From Galbibacter kalidii (GTDB lineage: Bacteria; Bacteroidota; Bacteroidia; Flavobacteriales; Flavobacteriaceae), in the NCBI RefSeq assembly GCF_026241135.1, contig NZ_JAPFGA010000007.1:124001-188000 (forward strand): a DNA stretch of 64,000 nt, read 5' to 3'. Position numbers and translations under genes: made by a program. The notes beneath the pieces were generated by a model that made no database searches, had not been told where the DNA came from, and was given only the letters and a program-made list of their open reading frames with translations. Of this stretch, positions 9,425 through 18,162 are shown in pieces; positions within the stretch are counted from its first letter, which is position 1; every line of letters starts with the position of its first letter.

Positions 9425-9919
9425 ATGAATAAAATAATTTTGTTCTTTGTTTTTGCATTTGCATTTACAGTATCTGGATTTTCACAAGACATATCACCAA
9501 ATGCTATTGGACTCCGCTTAGGGGACAGTGATGGTTTTGGTGCAGAAATCTCATACCAAAGAGGTCTTTCAGCAAACAACAGATTGGAATTTGATTTGGG
9601 ATGGAGAGATGGTAATAATTATAACGCTTTTAGGTTAACCGGACTTTATCAATGGGTATTTCCTATTGATGCCGGGTTTAACTGGTATGTAGGTCCCGGA
9701 CTCGGTATCGGCGGTTATGACTATGACGATGAATTCATTGCAGGCAGTGACGTTGACGACAGCGGAACCTTTGCATACGTTGCAGGAGATATAGGTATTG
9801 AATACAACTTTCCTATTCCCCTACTCCTTTCTTTAGACTTCAGACCGGAATTGGGTTTTGGGGATTTTAATGACGATCTCGATTTTGATATCGCCTTAGG
9901 AGTTAGATATCAATTCTAA
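9425..9919 (+). CDS. Small outer-membrane beta-barrel protein
   Basis: A 164-residue secreted protein with a clear signal peptide (FFVFAFAFTVSGFSQ, cleavage near residue 20). The mature part shows alternating hydrophobic/aromatic beta strands, many Gly/Asp turns (DYDDEFIAGSDVDDSG) and a C-terminal aromatic residue (LGVRYQF), as in eight-stranded outer-membrane barrels. Strand content and the final Phe fit BAM-assembled proteins. It is a single gene ending in its own terminator. Function unknown beyond location. Confidence 0.75.
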   Translation: MNKIILFFVFAFAFTVSGFSQDISPNAIGLRLGDSDGFGAEISYQRGLSANNRLEFDLGWRDGNNYNAFRLTGLYQWVFPIDAGFNWYVGPGLGIGGYDYDDEFIAGSDVDDSGTFAYVAGDIGIEYNFPIPLLLSLDFRPELGFGDFNDDLDFDIALGVRYQF

Positions 9920-9942
9920 AGAAATAAGAATAAAAGTATTAG

Positions 9943-9978
9943 AAAAAGCCTTGGGAATTCACTTCCGAGGCTTTTTTT
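9943..9978 (+). terminator. Intrinsic terminator after the barrel gene
   Basis: AAAAAGCCTTGGGAATTCAC then TTCCGAGGCTTTTTTT forms an AAAGCCT(T)GG / CC(G)AGGCTTT stem followed by a T run, 24 nt downstream of the stop codon. Confidence 0.85.
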
Positions 9979-10049
9979 GTGAATTCCCTTTACGGATTCA
10001 AATGAAATTTTAACTTTGTAGCTAACAGAAACTGTATAAATATAACTTA

Positions 10050-11162
10050 ATGAGAAAAATTGGAAGTATTCTTTTGTTGGCCATAGCAATAGTTGCGTGT
10101 AATAAAGCAGAAGAAAACAAATACAACGTGACCGTCAGCGTAGATGGTGTTGAAGACGGCAAAAAAGTGTATTTACAAAAACCGGTAGACGGACAACGCC
10201 CGGAAGTGGTAGATACTTTAGAAGTAATAGCAGGGAAATTTGAGTTTTCAGGAACTGCCGAAAGCCCGGAAATACACTACCTTTTCTTTGATGGGTTTCA
10301 AGGTGTATTGCCGATTATCCTGGAAGAAGGAAATATTGATGTTACAGCTTATAAAGACAGTTTGAATTACTCCTTGATCGAAGGAAGTCCGTCTAATGAA
10401 GATTTCACGGCTTTTATTCAGAATTCAAGAAGCATCAGACAAAAAATATCTGATATCCAGAAACAAGGGATGGCAGCCCAGCAAAAGGGAGATACCGTTA
10501 CCATGAATACGCTGAAAGAAACCTTTGAAGAGGTACAACAAGAAGCGAGGGATTATGAAGAATCTTTTGTGAAGAATAATACAGACTCTTATGTTTCCGT
10601 ATTGGTACTTGAACAAATGATGCTCTCTAAAAAGAAAACAACAGAAGAAATTAACGAATTGTTCAATAATCTTTCTGACGAAGTAAAGGCAACGGCAAAA
10701 GGTAAAAAAATTGCTGAAGAACTGGAGAAAGTAGACAAGCTTTCCGTTGGCGCGGTAGCCCCTGATTTTTCGGCGCCAAATCCTGAAGGAGAGACCATTT
10801 CTTTAAAAAGCTCTTTAGGAGAAAAAATAACCATTTTGGATTTTTGGGCAGCTTGGTGCAAGCCTTGTAGAGCTGAAAATCCGAATCTGGTAAAACTTTA
10901 CGAAGAATATCACGACCAAGGCCTGAATATAGTGGGCGTTTCTTTAGACCGTAAAGCCGAGGACTGGAAAAAAGCCATTGCGGATGATCAACTATCATGG
11001 ACACATATGTCCAATGTAAAATTCTGGCAAGACCCTATTGCACAATTATATAATATCAAATCCATTCCTGCATCATTTGTTTTGGATGCTGATGGAAAGA
11101 TTATCGCTAGAGATTTAAGAGGAAAAGCCTTAGATGATAAAATTGCTAGTCTATTGCAATAA
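10050..11162 (+). CDS. TlpA-type thiol-disulfide lipoprotein with N-terminal DUF4369-like domain
   Basis: A 370-residue lipoprotein: the signal peptide ends in a lipobox (AIAIVAC, Cys about residue 17). Residues 25-120 resemble the beta-sandwich DUF4369 domain found before thioredoxin domains in Bacteroidota; a helical, charged linker follows. The C-terminal thioredoxin fold from about residue 232 (VGAVAPDFSAPNPEGE) carries the redox motif WCKPC. It is expected to reduce or oxidise disulfides on the periplasmic side of a membrane. Single-gene unit between two terminators. Confidence 0.88.
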   Translation: MRKIGSILLLAIAIVACNKAEENKYNVTVSVDGVEDGKKVYLQKPVDGQRPEVVDTLEVIAGKFEFSGTAESPEIHYLFFDGFQGVLPIILEEGNIDVTAYKDSLNYSLIEGSPSNEDFTAFIQNSRSIRQKISDIQKQGMAAQQKGDTVTMNTLKETFEEVQQEARDYEESFVKNNTDSYVSVLVLEQMMLSKKKTTEEINELFNNLSDEVKATAKGKKIAEELEKVDKLSVGAVAPDFSAPNPEGETISLKSSLGEKITILDFWAAWCKPCRAENPNLVKLYEEYHDQGLNIVGVSLDRKAEDWKKAIADDQLSWTHMSNVKFWQDPIAQLYNIKSIPASFVLDADGKIIARDLRGKALDDKIASLLQ

Positions 11163-11192
11163 GCAATAATAAGATTTGACAACAGACAATAT

Positions 11193-11223
11193 AAAAAAGA
11201 GGCGTTCTAAGCGCCTCTTTTTT
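11193..11223 (+). terminator. Intrinsic terminator after the TlpA-like gene
   Basis: AAAAAAGAGGCG TTCTAA GCGCCTCTTTTTT is a near-perfect stem with T run 30 nt downstream of the stop codon; the A run on the other side makes it usable in both directions. Confidence 0.9.
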
Positions 11224-11230
11224 GTTTAGT

Positions 11231-11264
11231 AGACCTGTCTAGGTTTTGGAAACCTGACAGGTCT
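11231..11264. repeat. Nested palindrome (AGACCTGTC type)
   Basis: AGACCTGTC and GACAGGTCT pair over 9 bp, enclosing AGGTTT-TGG-AAACCT, with a T run on the plus strand. It sits immediately next to the previous terminator and before the convergent SIMPL gene. It looks like a dispersed Bacteroidota palindrome that may also end transcription. Confidence 0.7.
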
Positions 11265-11277
11265 TTTTATTCTATTT

Positions 11278-11967
11278 CTATTTCAATTCAAAAGTAATAT
11301 TGATCTTGGCTTCGATGGCCATTTCCCCTACGGCAATGGTTTCAGCACTATCGTCAGATGCCACAGCGGTTTTAGCCATAGACATTTCATACATAGGCCT
11401 TGGATTGCTCGCCACAGAGCCTTCTGAAATAACAATCGCTTTCCCGATGCTTTGTCCAAGTACGGACGCATATTCTTCTGCTTTCTCTTTAGCATTTTCA
11501 ACCGCTTCTTTTCTCGCTTGTGTCTTATATTTTTCAAGGTCATCCGATTTGAAGGTCACGCCGTCTATCCTGTTGATTCCAGCATTCAATAAACCTTCTG
11601 TAAATTCAGCATATTTATCCAAATCCCTTAACAAGATCGACATGGACTGGTTTGCCACATATTTGTACTCCTTGGTTTGATAATTGTAATTCTTATTCAG
11701 ATTCACATACTCGGTCCTGATATCTTTTTCATCAATTTTCATCGATCGGGCATATTTTATCACCTTATCAATGGCTATATCATTCTTGCTTTTCACCTCC
11801 TTGGCGGAAGTGCCTTCACTTTCAACCCGAACCTTGATCAAAACCTGATCGGGAACTACTTTGACTACCCCCTCTCCTATTACGGAAATGGCTGGTGTCG
11901 GTTTTTCTTGTGCTTGTAAACTACTCATACCTATAATTGCAGTTAGTACTAAAATTATTTTTTTCAT
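11278..11967 (-). CDS. Secreted SIMPL (DUF541) domain protein
   Basis: A 229-residue secreted protein. The signal peptide MKKIILVLTAIIGMSSLQAQ is followed by the SIMPL domain: ISVIGEGVVKVVPDQVLIKV at the start, and VTFKSDDLEKYKTQARKEAV with later AEEYASVLGQSIGKAI. The family is widespread, periplasmic and of poorly defined biochemical role (linked in some bacteria to oxidative stress). ATG at 11967 directly starts the signal peptide. It is a stand-alone gene convergent with the TlpA-like gene. Confidence 0.88.
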   Translation of the reverse strand: MKKIILVLTAIIGMSSLQAQEKPTPAISVIGEGVVKVVPDQVLIKVRVESEGTSAKEVKSKNDIAIDKVIKYARSMKIDEKDIRTEYVNLNKNYNYQTKEYKYVANQSMSILLRDLDKYAEFTEGLLNAGINRIDGVTFKSDDLEKYKTQARKEAVENAKEKAEEYASVLGQSIGKAIVISEGSVASNPRPMYEMSMAKTAVASDDSAETIAVGEMAIEAKINITFELK

Positions 11968-12023
11968 CTGTTTTACTTTTTAGTTTTATAAAGTTATATG
12001 CCATATACAAACAAGATGCCAAA

Positions 12024-12671
12024 CTATATTTTTCCTGTTTTTTCAAGGATAAATAAAATTATTATTGGTATCGCCAACAGAGCAACCATAAGTGGTTCAT
12101 TGGTAAAGAGTGACGGACTAAACAGAAGCGTCATCACATACCCCCCTATAGCTCCACCAAAATGTGCCGTATGTCCTATATTTCCAGCTCTTGTTTTCAT
12201 TCCGTAAATGGAATACAACAAATACCCAATACCGAAAATATAAGCCGGAATGGGGATTGGGATAAAGAAAAATGCGAGTTTCATCCCCGGTTGTAACAAA
12301 ATAGCGGCATATAAAACCCCTGTTACTGCCCCACTGGCCCCTACTGCACTGTAGTGATATTCATCCTTATGAAAACTCAGCGACAATATGCTGCCTGCAA
12401 GTAAGCTGACAAAATAAATGACCACAAACTTGGGATCTCCAAAATGATTGACCACAATAGGTGCAAAAAAATATAATGTGATCATATTGAACAGAAGATG
12501 CGTAACATCTACATGCAGAAATCCGGAGGTAATATTTCTTAATTGCTCCCCCCGTCGTATGGCTCCGATATTGAACTTATAACGTTCAAAAAATGAAAAA
12601 TCATTGAATCCTTTAATGGAAACTAAAACATTGGCGGCAATGATAACAATAGTAGCGATGCTTAAATTCAT
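12024..12671 (-). CDS. Rhomboid-family intramembrane serine protease
   Basis: A 215-residue, six-helix membrane protein. Rhomboid hallmarks are all present: the HxxxN oxyanion motif (HLLFN, H58/N62), the nucleophile in GASGA (Ser113) and the catalytic His in HTAHFGG (His170) on the last conserved helix. It should cleave single-pass membrane proteins within the inner membrane. Substrate unknown. The start ATG at 12671 lies 18 bp from a MITE-like element, so the element probably carries or displaced its promoter region. Confidence 0.9.
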   Translation of the reverse strand: MNLSIATIVIIAANVLVSIKGFNDFSFFERYKFNIGAIRRGEQLRNITSGFLHVDVTHLLFNMITLYFFAPIVVNHFGDPKFVVIYFVSLLAGSILSLSFHKDEYHYSAVGASGAVTGVLYAAILLQPGMKLAFFFIPIPIPAYIFGIGYLLYSIYGMKTRAGNIGHTAHFGGAIGGYVMTLLFSPSLFTNEPLMVALLAIPIIILFILEKTGKI

Positions 12672-12691
12672 ATATAATAGAAAGATTTAGC

Positions 12692-12853
12692 AGGGTCTGT
12701 TAACACTACACACTCAAAGCGGCTTTTTGGTTTATTTTCCGCCTATCTTCGTTATTTTTTCCTCATTTGACGTAGCCAAATTCGTCGAAAATGCCTCGAT
12801 AAACATAAAATACCCTCAAAAATCCATCATTTCTGGTAGTGTTAACAGACCCT
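12692..12853. mobile_element. 162-bp MITE-like element with perfect 18-bp terminal inverted repeats
   Basis: AGGGTCTGTTAACACTAC at 12692-12709 is repeated exactly inverted at 12836-12853. The enclosed 126 bp are AT-rich and carry a minus-strand 24-codon ORF (12806-12732, starting MFIEAFSTNLATS) of unknown reality. No transposase is present and I found no clear target-site duplication. The size, perfect terminal repeats and position beside a gene start fit a non-autonomous miniature element. Confidence 0.75.
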
Positions 12854-13354
12854 AGTCAAAACGACATCTTTTTTCTCATTGTAAATATACGTAAACAGAA
12901 TGAACTTCACGTCTATTAATATTCCACTCCTAACGGAGCTTTTGTAGAATACAGATATGACTTATTATTGATATTTCGCCCCTAGCGGGGCTTTTGTCAT
13001 CTTGACACTTAACTGTTTCTGAATTTATAAGGGCTTTAAAACAATTTCAACACTTGTAGTTTGGTTCCGGCCTACAATAAAAATATTGAAAATCAAGGAA
13101 GCAGTAGTGACAAGAAGATAAAAATCTGTTTGAGTTCCGCCCCAAGGCGGAATGAGTTCTTTTTATCCCTGCCTACCGGCAGGCAGGTGTGGTTGGGGAT
13201 TCCGTAGTGTTTTCTTATGTTTTTATTGTCAGCCTAGACTTTTTTGGTTCTTTTTTGGGCGATGCAAAAAAGAATGTGTGGTTTGTTTTATCTGATTTAT
13301 CAAATTACTTATTCCAGAGGAAATATAGTTATATTTGCTCAAAATACTCTCTGA
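12854..13354. repeat. Hairpin-rich intergenic region
   Basis: No gene is supported. It contains two related hairpin units (around 12926-12939, ACTCC TAAC GGAGC, and 12978-12991, GCCCC TAGC GGGGC, each followed by TTTTGT), a TTCCGCC CCAA GGCGGAA stem at 13135-13152, and a CCTGCCTACCGGCAGGCAGG block at 13168-13187. These are typical dispersed palindromes. The promoter of the downstream acyltransferase must lie in the right-hand part. Confidence 0.6.
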
Positions 13355-14251
13355 ATGCAATTACTTGTTTATTGGCTTGTTTACCCTTTTATATGGATAC
13401 TGTCCATGCTTCCGTTTCCGTTTCTTTACACAGTTTCAGATGGTGTTTTTTTTCTGATCTATCATGTTGTTGGTTACCGAAAAAAAATGGTGCTTGATAA
13501 CTTAAAATTGTGTTTTCCCGAAAAAACCGAGCAGGAATTATTGAAGATCCGAAAGAATTTCTATCATCATATGTGTGACCTCTTTCTGGAAATGATAAAA
13601 ACATTGAATATGTCTCAGGAAGAAATGCGCAAAAGGACCGTATTTCATAATCTTGAACTTCTTGAAAAATATGCCAAAGAAAATCGAAGTGTCATTTTAC
13701 TTTGTGGGCATTATGGGAATTATGAGTGGGTATTGTCATTGGGACTGCACATCGCACATAATGGTTATGGCATCTATTCGCCATTGTCCAATAAGTATTT
13801 TGATCGTTTGGTGAAGAAAATCCGTAATAAACACGGTGGTGAGCTTATCTCCAGATATAATACTGCTAAAAGAATTGTTAAACACCAACGCTCGAACCAT
13901 CTTTCGCTCTACGGTTTTGTCAATGATCAATCCCCAATGGCAAACCACGCTCGGTATTGGCGCGATTTTTTTGGGGTGACAGTACCGGTATTCACTGCCG
14001 CAGAAACCTTAGCCAAAAAATTTGATATGCCCGTGGTCTTTTTCTGTGCAAGGAAAGTAAAAAGAGGCTATTATGAAACTACAATTGTCGATGTAGCTGA
14101 AAATCCGAAGGATTATCCTGATTTTCAGATTACCGATGTATACACCGAAATGTTGGAGAAAGAGATTCGCGAGCAACCGGAATACTATTTGTGGACCCAT
14201 AATCGCTTTAAGCACAGGGACAAGGTTCCTGATGAATTCAAAAAACAATAA
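13355..14251 (+). CDS. Lipid A biosynthesis (lauroyl/myristoyl-type) acyltransferase
   Basis: A 298-residue LpxL/HtrB-family protein. It has an N-terminal membrane anchor (residues 1-38) and the catalytic HX4E-type motif in LLCGHYGNYEW at about residue 115-125, followed by the YSPLSNKYFDRLVKKIR substrate region. It adds secondary acyl chains to lipid A at the inner membrane, from acyl-ACP. The stop is 5 nt before the next gene, so the two form an operon. The ATG at 13355 gives a correct-length N-terminus. Confidence 0.88.
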   Translation: MQLLVYWLVYPFIWILSMLPFPFLYTVSDGVFFLIYHVVGYRKKMVLDNLKLCFPEKTEQELLKIRKNFYHHMCDLFLEMIKTLNMSQEEMRKRTVFHNLELLEKYAKENRSVILLCGHYGNYEWVLSLGLHIAHNGYGIYSPLSNKYFDRLVKKIRNKHGGELISRYNTAKRIVKHQRSNHLSLYGFVNDQSPMANHARYWRDFFGVTVPVFTAAETLAKKFDMPVVFFCARKVKRGYYETTIVDVAENPKDYPDFQITDVYTEMLEKEIREQPEYYLWTHNRFKHRDKVPDEFKKQ

Positions 14252-14256
14252 CCAAG

Positions 14257-14853
14257 ATGGACATAACTGACTTTATTTCGAATTTTCCTTTTGATATTTC
14301 AACTAGTGAGCCGTGGAAAATCACAAGTGAAATAAAAGAAAGAATTGAAACTTTGATTCAGCAGTTGGATAGCGAATTTGATATAGAAAACGGAATTGCA
14401 ATCCATAAAACGGCTACCATCGAAAAAGGGGTGACCATGAAAGCGCCTTTAATCATTAATGCCCATTGCAGAATTGGGGCTCACTCCTACTTCCGGGAAG
14501 GTGTGTTTTTAGGAACGTATGTTAATATAGGTCCGAGTAGTGAAATAAAGAGCAGTATCATTTGTTCAGAAAGCGCTATTGCACACATGAACTATGTCGG
14601 AAACAGCATCATAGGAAGCCGTGTTAATTTTGAGGCAGGCTCCATTGCAGCTAACCACTACAACGAAAGGGACAACAAAGAAATTTCTATAAAATACAAG
14701 GGGGAGATACAATCAACAGGCTTAAACAAATTTGGTTCAATCGTAGGTGATGATTCAAAAATCGGAGCCAATGCCGTCTTGTCTCCGGGTACAATTTTAG
14801 AAAAGAGATCAGTTGTAAAAAGACTTGAGCTTGTTGATCAGATAAGCATATAA
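14257..14853 (+). CDS. Hexapeptide-repeat (left-handed beta-helix) acyltransferase
   Basis: A 198-residue protein with hexapeptide repeats from about residue 48 (AIHKTATIEKGVTMKAPLII, then NAHCRIGAHSYFREGVFLG, later IGSRVNFEAGSI and IGDD/IGANAVLSPG). This fold is used by trimeric acyl- and acetyltransferases acting on sugar nucleotides (LpxA/GlmU C-domain type). Specific substrate unknown. It starts 5 nt after the lipid A acyltransferase, so a role in envelope sugar or lipid acylation is a reasonable inference. Confidence 0.8.
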   Translation: MDITDFISNFPFDISTSEPWKITSEIKERIETLIQQLDSEFDIENGIAIHKTATIEKGVTMKAPLIINAHCRIGAHSYFREGVFLGTYVNIGPSSEIKSSIICSESAIAHMNYVGNSIIGSRVNFEAGSIAANHYNERDNKEISIKYKGEIQSTGLNKFGSIVGDDSKIGANAVLSPGTILEKRSVVKRLELVDQISI

Positions 14854-14860
14854 AGTTTAA

Positions 14861-15643
14861 TCAATTCGGCGTATAAACCAATGTAGCCACGACCACACAA
14901 TGATCGGTTATATACTCATCACAAATAATATCATAGGATAAAACCTTCCATTTTTCAGGCTGTGTAAATAAAATATGATCAATACAAACTGTCGGTCCTG
15001 TCGATGGGAAAGTAGGTGCTATTGAATTTTTATGATCAGGTTTTGAAAAAACTTCATAAAGTTTCTTTATGGTCTTACTGTTGGGTGTAGCATTGAGGTC
15101 ACCGACCAAAATAGTCGGTAATTCTTCTCCCCGAAATCTATCAACCAAAGCGTTAGCCTGCATTAACCGATCAGTTTCATCACGTTGATGATCCAAATGT
15201 GTTCCTACAAATTGAATTTTATTCCCTGATGCAGTCTCAAAAACAGCAGTTTGGGCAGCTCTGGGTTCAGATTTAGTCTGATGTGGCAACTTTACCGTTT
15301 CTGTAGTCATTAAACTGAATTTAGACAAAATCGCTTCGCCGTATTCCCCTCCATCATAATACATAGCCCTGGCATACAGCGGCATCATTTGGGTGCGATA
15401 CCCTAATTCCAAGGGTAAATTGTATTTCTTAGCCCTTTCTGTTCTATAATCCACTTCCTGCATCGCTACAAGATCCGGATGATACTTATTGATAAAACCG
15501 GCAATAGCTTCTAAATTGAAATCGCCTTTTGTTGTAGCTCCGTGAAGAATATTAAATGACATCACGCGAAGCGTGTCTGCAGATTGTTGTGCATTTAGAA
15601 TAGTTGAAGCAATAAGGAACAGGGTGAAAATAATTTTCTTCAT
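14861..15643 (-). CDS. Secreted endonuclease/exonuclease/phosphatase family hydrolase
   Basis: A 260-residue EEP-fold enzyme. I chose the ATG at 15643 because it begins a good signal peptide (MKKIIFTLFLIASTILNAQ); the ORF extends 11 codons further upstream. Family residues: LRVMSFNILHG, the metal-binding Glu in VAMQEVD, GTHLDHQ, LVGDLNATP and the C-terminal ITDHCVV. Members cleave phosphodiesters or phosphomonoesters (nucleic acids, sphingomyelin, inositol phosphates); the substrate is open. Exported to periplasm or medium. Confidence 0.85.
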   Translation of the reverse strand: MKKIIFTLFLIASTILNAQQSADTLRVMSFNILHGATTKGDFNLEAIAGFINKYHPDLVAMQEVDYRTERAKKYNLPLELGYRTQMMPLYARAMYYDGGEYGEAILSKFSLMTTETVKLPHQTKSEPRAAQTAVFETASGNKIQFVGTHLDHQRDETDRLMQANALVDRFRGEELPTILVGDLNATPNSKTIKKLYEVFSKPDHKNSIAPTFPSTGPTVCIDHILFTQPEKWKVLSYDIICDEYITDHCVVVATLVYTPN

Positions 15644-15700
15644 AGGTGATTGATTTATTGTCGGACTTCGATTCAATCCACAACGCTATTTATAGTATTA

Positions 15701-17089
15701 TTACAATCTGGCTATTTCTTTGATTTCAGCAATAAATTTATCAGCAAGACTATCCGCTTCTTTTTGTGATTTAGCCTCTGTGTAAATTCGAATAATCGGT
15801 TCGGTATTCGATTTTCGCAAATGCACCCAGTTTTCTGGAAAATCAATCTTCACCCCATCGACAGTCGTTAGGTTTTCGTTGGCATACTTCTCCTCTATCG
15901 CTTTCAGAATGGCATCTACATCCAATGAAGGTGTGAGTGCAATTTTCTTCTTACTCATAAAATATGACGGATAACCGGCTCTGAGTTCGCTTACCGAAAT
16001 TCCTTTTTCCGCAAGATGTGTCAAAAACAGTCCGACGCCTACCAAGGCATCACGTCCGTAATGACTTTCAGGATAAATGATTCCGCCGTTACCTTCCCCG
16101 CCAATAATAGCTTTGTTGGTTTTCATAAGCGTCACCACGTTCACTTCGCCTACGGCAGAAGCCTCATAAGTTCCTCCGTGTTTTTCCGTCACATCCCGTA
16201 AAGCTCTTGAAGATGACATATTGGAAACCGTATTTCCTTTGGTTTTTCCTAAAACATAATCCGCACAAGCGACAAGAGTGTATTCTTCACCAAACATTTC
16301 CCCTTCGTTGGTAATAAAAGCAAGTCGGTCTACATCAGGATCCACGACAATACCTAAATCAGCTTTTTCTTTGACTACCAATTCGCATATATCAGATAAA
16401 TGCTCTTTTAAAGGCTCCGGGTTGTGCGGGAATTGTCCGTTAGGCTCACAATAAAGTTCTACCACTTCCACACCGAGTTCTTTCAATAACTTCGGAATGG
16501 CGATCCCTCCTGTGGAATTCACCCCATCGACCACAATCTTAAATTTTGCTGCCTTGATTTTTTCAGCGTCGACCAGAGGAAGGTCTAATACTTCGTCTAT
16601 ATGAATATCGATATAAGAATCGTTAATTGTTATTTTACCGAGTTCATCCACTTCAGCAAAAGAAAAATCTTCTTTTTCAGCAATTTTGAGTATTTTTTTT
16701 CCTTCTTCACCATTTAAAAACTCTCCTTTGCTATTCAGTAGTTTTAAAGCGTTCCACTGTTTTGGGTTGTGACTAGCCGTCAAGATAATACCTCCGTCTG
16801 CTTTTTCCAGGGGAACTGCGATTTCCACAGTTGGGGTTGTGGATAATCCAAGGTCGATGACATCAATTCCCAAACCGATAAGCGTGGATGAAACCAGATT
16901 TTGTATCATCTCTCCCGACAAACGGGCATCACGGCCAATTACAACGGTTAGTTTTTCTTTTTTGGTTTGTTCTTTCAGCCATAAACCATACGCAGCGGCA
17001 AATTTAACAGCATCCAAAGGCGTTAAATTCTCTTCGGTCTTCCCTCCTATGGTTCCTCGTATTCCGGAAATTGATTTGATTAGTGTCAT
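15701..17089 (-). CDS. glmM: Phosphoglucosamine mutase
   Basis: A 462-residue phosphohexomutase of the GlmM type (converts glucosamine-6-P to glucosamine-1-P for UDP-GlcNAc, peptidoglycan and LPS). The start is placed at the ATG at 17089 (MTLIKSISGIRGTIGGK), because the family begins there; 8 extra upstream codons are unlikely to be used. Active-site phosphoserine in TASHNP (about residue 106), the metal loop DPDVDRLAF, the sugar loop GEGNGG and the phosphate-binding RKSNTEP are all present. Confidence 0.92.
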   Translation of the reverse strand: MTLIKSISGIRGTIGGKTEENLTPLDAVKFAAAYGLWLKEQTKKEKLTVVIGRDARLSGEMIQNLVSSTLIGLGIDVIDLGLSTTPTVEIAVPLEKADGGIILTASHNPKQWNALKLLNSKGEFLNGEEGKKILKIAEKEDFSFAEVDELGKITINDSYIDIHIDEVLDLPLVDAEKIKAAKFKIVVDGVNSTGGIAIPKLLKELGVEVVELYCEPNGQFPHNPEPLKEHLSDICELVVKEKADLGIVVDPDVDRLAFITNEGEMFGEEYTLVACADYVLGKTKGNTVSNMSSSRALRDVTEKHGGTYEASAVGEVNVVTLMKTNKAIIGGEGNGGIIYPESHYGRDALVGVGLFLTHLAEKGISVSELRAGYPSYFMSKKKIALTPSLDVDAILKAIEEKYANENLTTVDGVKIDFPENWVHLRKSNTEPIIRIYTEAKSQKEADSLADKFIAEIKEIARL

Positions 17090-17565
17090 GTAATATTTTG
17101 ATTTGAATCCCACTAAATGGGTCTAGTTTATTCGTTTGAACCTGCCCGACTAACTCGTTCAGGCGGGTACCCCGTGGACCTGCCTCGAGGTAGTTGATTA
17201 TTGATTTTTCTATATACGACGCCGTTTTTGGCATCAACGGCAACAAAGTGCCCATTTTCGACAAATATACAATGGAAGGCACTTAAAATTGTAATATTTC
17301 GATTAGATAATTATTAAGCATCTGATATTCAATAGCTTTATTTGTTCTTTGCATCTTTTGCTGATTCTTAAGCGAGCTTTGCGTGAAATTATTCCACGCA
17401 GAGACCACAAAGTTTATCGTAAAGAATGCAGAAATCAAGTTTTTCAATTAGCCTTTACGATTTAACATTATGATAATAAGGTGATTGTAAGCCATAATTA
17501 TAGTATAGCTTAATTAAATCATCTACAAAACACCATTGTTTGGGTTGAATTTGTAAATTTAGGGA
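17090..17565. other. Intergenic region between divergent glmM and acpH
   Basis: About 475 bp without a supported gene. It holds CCCACTAAATGGG at 17109-17121 (a member of a small palindrome family), a GC-rich CCTGCCCGAC...CAGGCGGG hairpin around 17142-17168, a TGCGTG/CACGCA hairpin near 17385-17405, and AT-rich DNA that should carry the promoters of the two divergent genes. Confidence 0.5.
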
Positions 17566-18150
17566 ATGAATTTTCTAGCGCATATTTATTTATCAGGAGA
17601 TAATCCCAAGGTGAAAGTGGCGAATTTTATGGCCGACAGTATTCGAGGGAAAAAATATCTCGATTACCCGCCGGATTTCAAAAAAGGCATCCTTTTACAT
17701 CGCGAGATCGACACCTTTACCGACGCCCATCCCACAGTGAGAAAGAGCACTAAAAAGCTCCATAAGAACTACGGGCATTACAGTGGGGTTATTGTCGATA
17801 TTTTTTACGACCATTTTCTAGCCAAAAATTGGAGTAATTATTCAGATAAACCCCTGGAAGAATATGTAGATGAGTTTTATGATCTCTTGGGGGAATATTA
17901 TGACATCCTCCCAATGAATGTCAAAAAACTGATGCCATATATGATTGCGGATAATTGGTTGTTGAATTACGCCAAGCTGGAAGGTATTTCCCGTGTTTTA
18001 GACGGAATGAACCGACGAACCAAAAACAAGTCGAAGATGAATTTTGCCATCCTCGATCTTGAAGAACACTACACTGTTTTTGAAAAGGAATTCACCTCTT
18101 TTTTTGAAGAACTCAGAGCCTTTTCAGCACATAAATTAAAATCCTTGTAA
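17566..18150 (+). CDS. acpH: Acyl carrier protein phosphodiesterase-like protein
   Basis: A 194-residue protein of the AcpH/DUF479 family. The N-terminus MNFLAHIYLSGDNPKVKVAN, the MADSIRGK segment and the metal-binding HREIDTFTDAHP are typical, and the length equals the family norm. The E. coli member removes the 4'-phosphopantetheine arm from acyl carrier protein. The gene is 12 bp upstream of ggt on the same strand. Role in this organism inferred from family only. Confidence 0.85.
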   Translation: MNFLAHIYLSGDNPKVKVANFMADSIRGKKYLDYPPDFKKGILLHREIDTFTDAHPTVRKSTKKLHKNYGHYSGVIVDIFYDHFLAKNWSNYSDKPLEEYVDEFYDLLGEYYDILPMNVKKLMPYMIADNWLLNYAKLEGISRVLDGMNRRTKNKSKMNFAILDLEEHYTVFEKEFTSFFEELRAFSAHKLKSL

Positions 18151-18162
18151 AAAGTTGACAAT

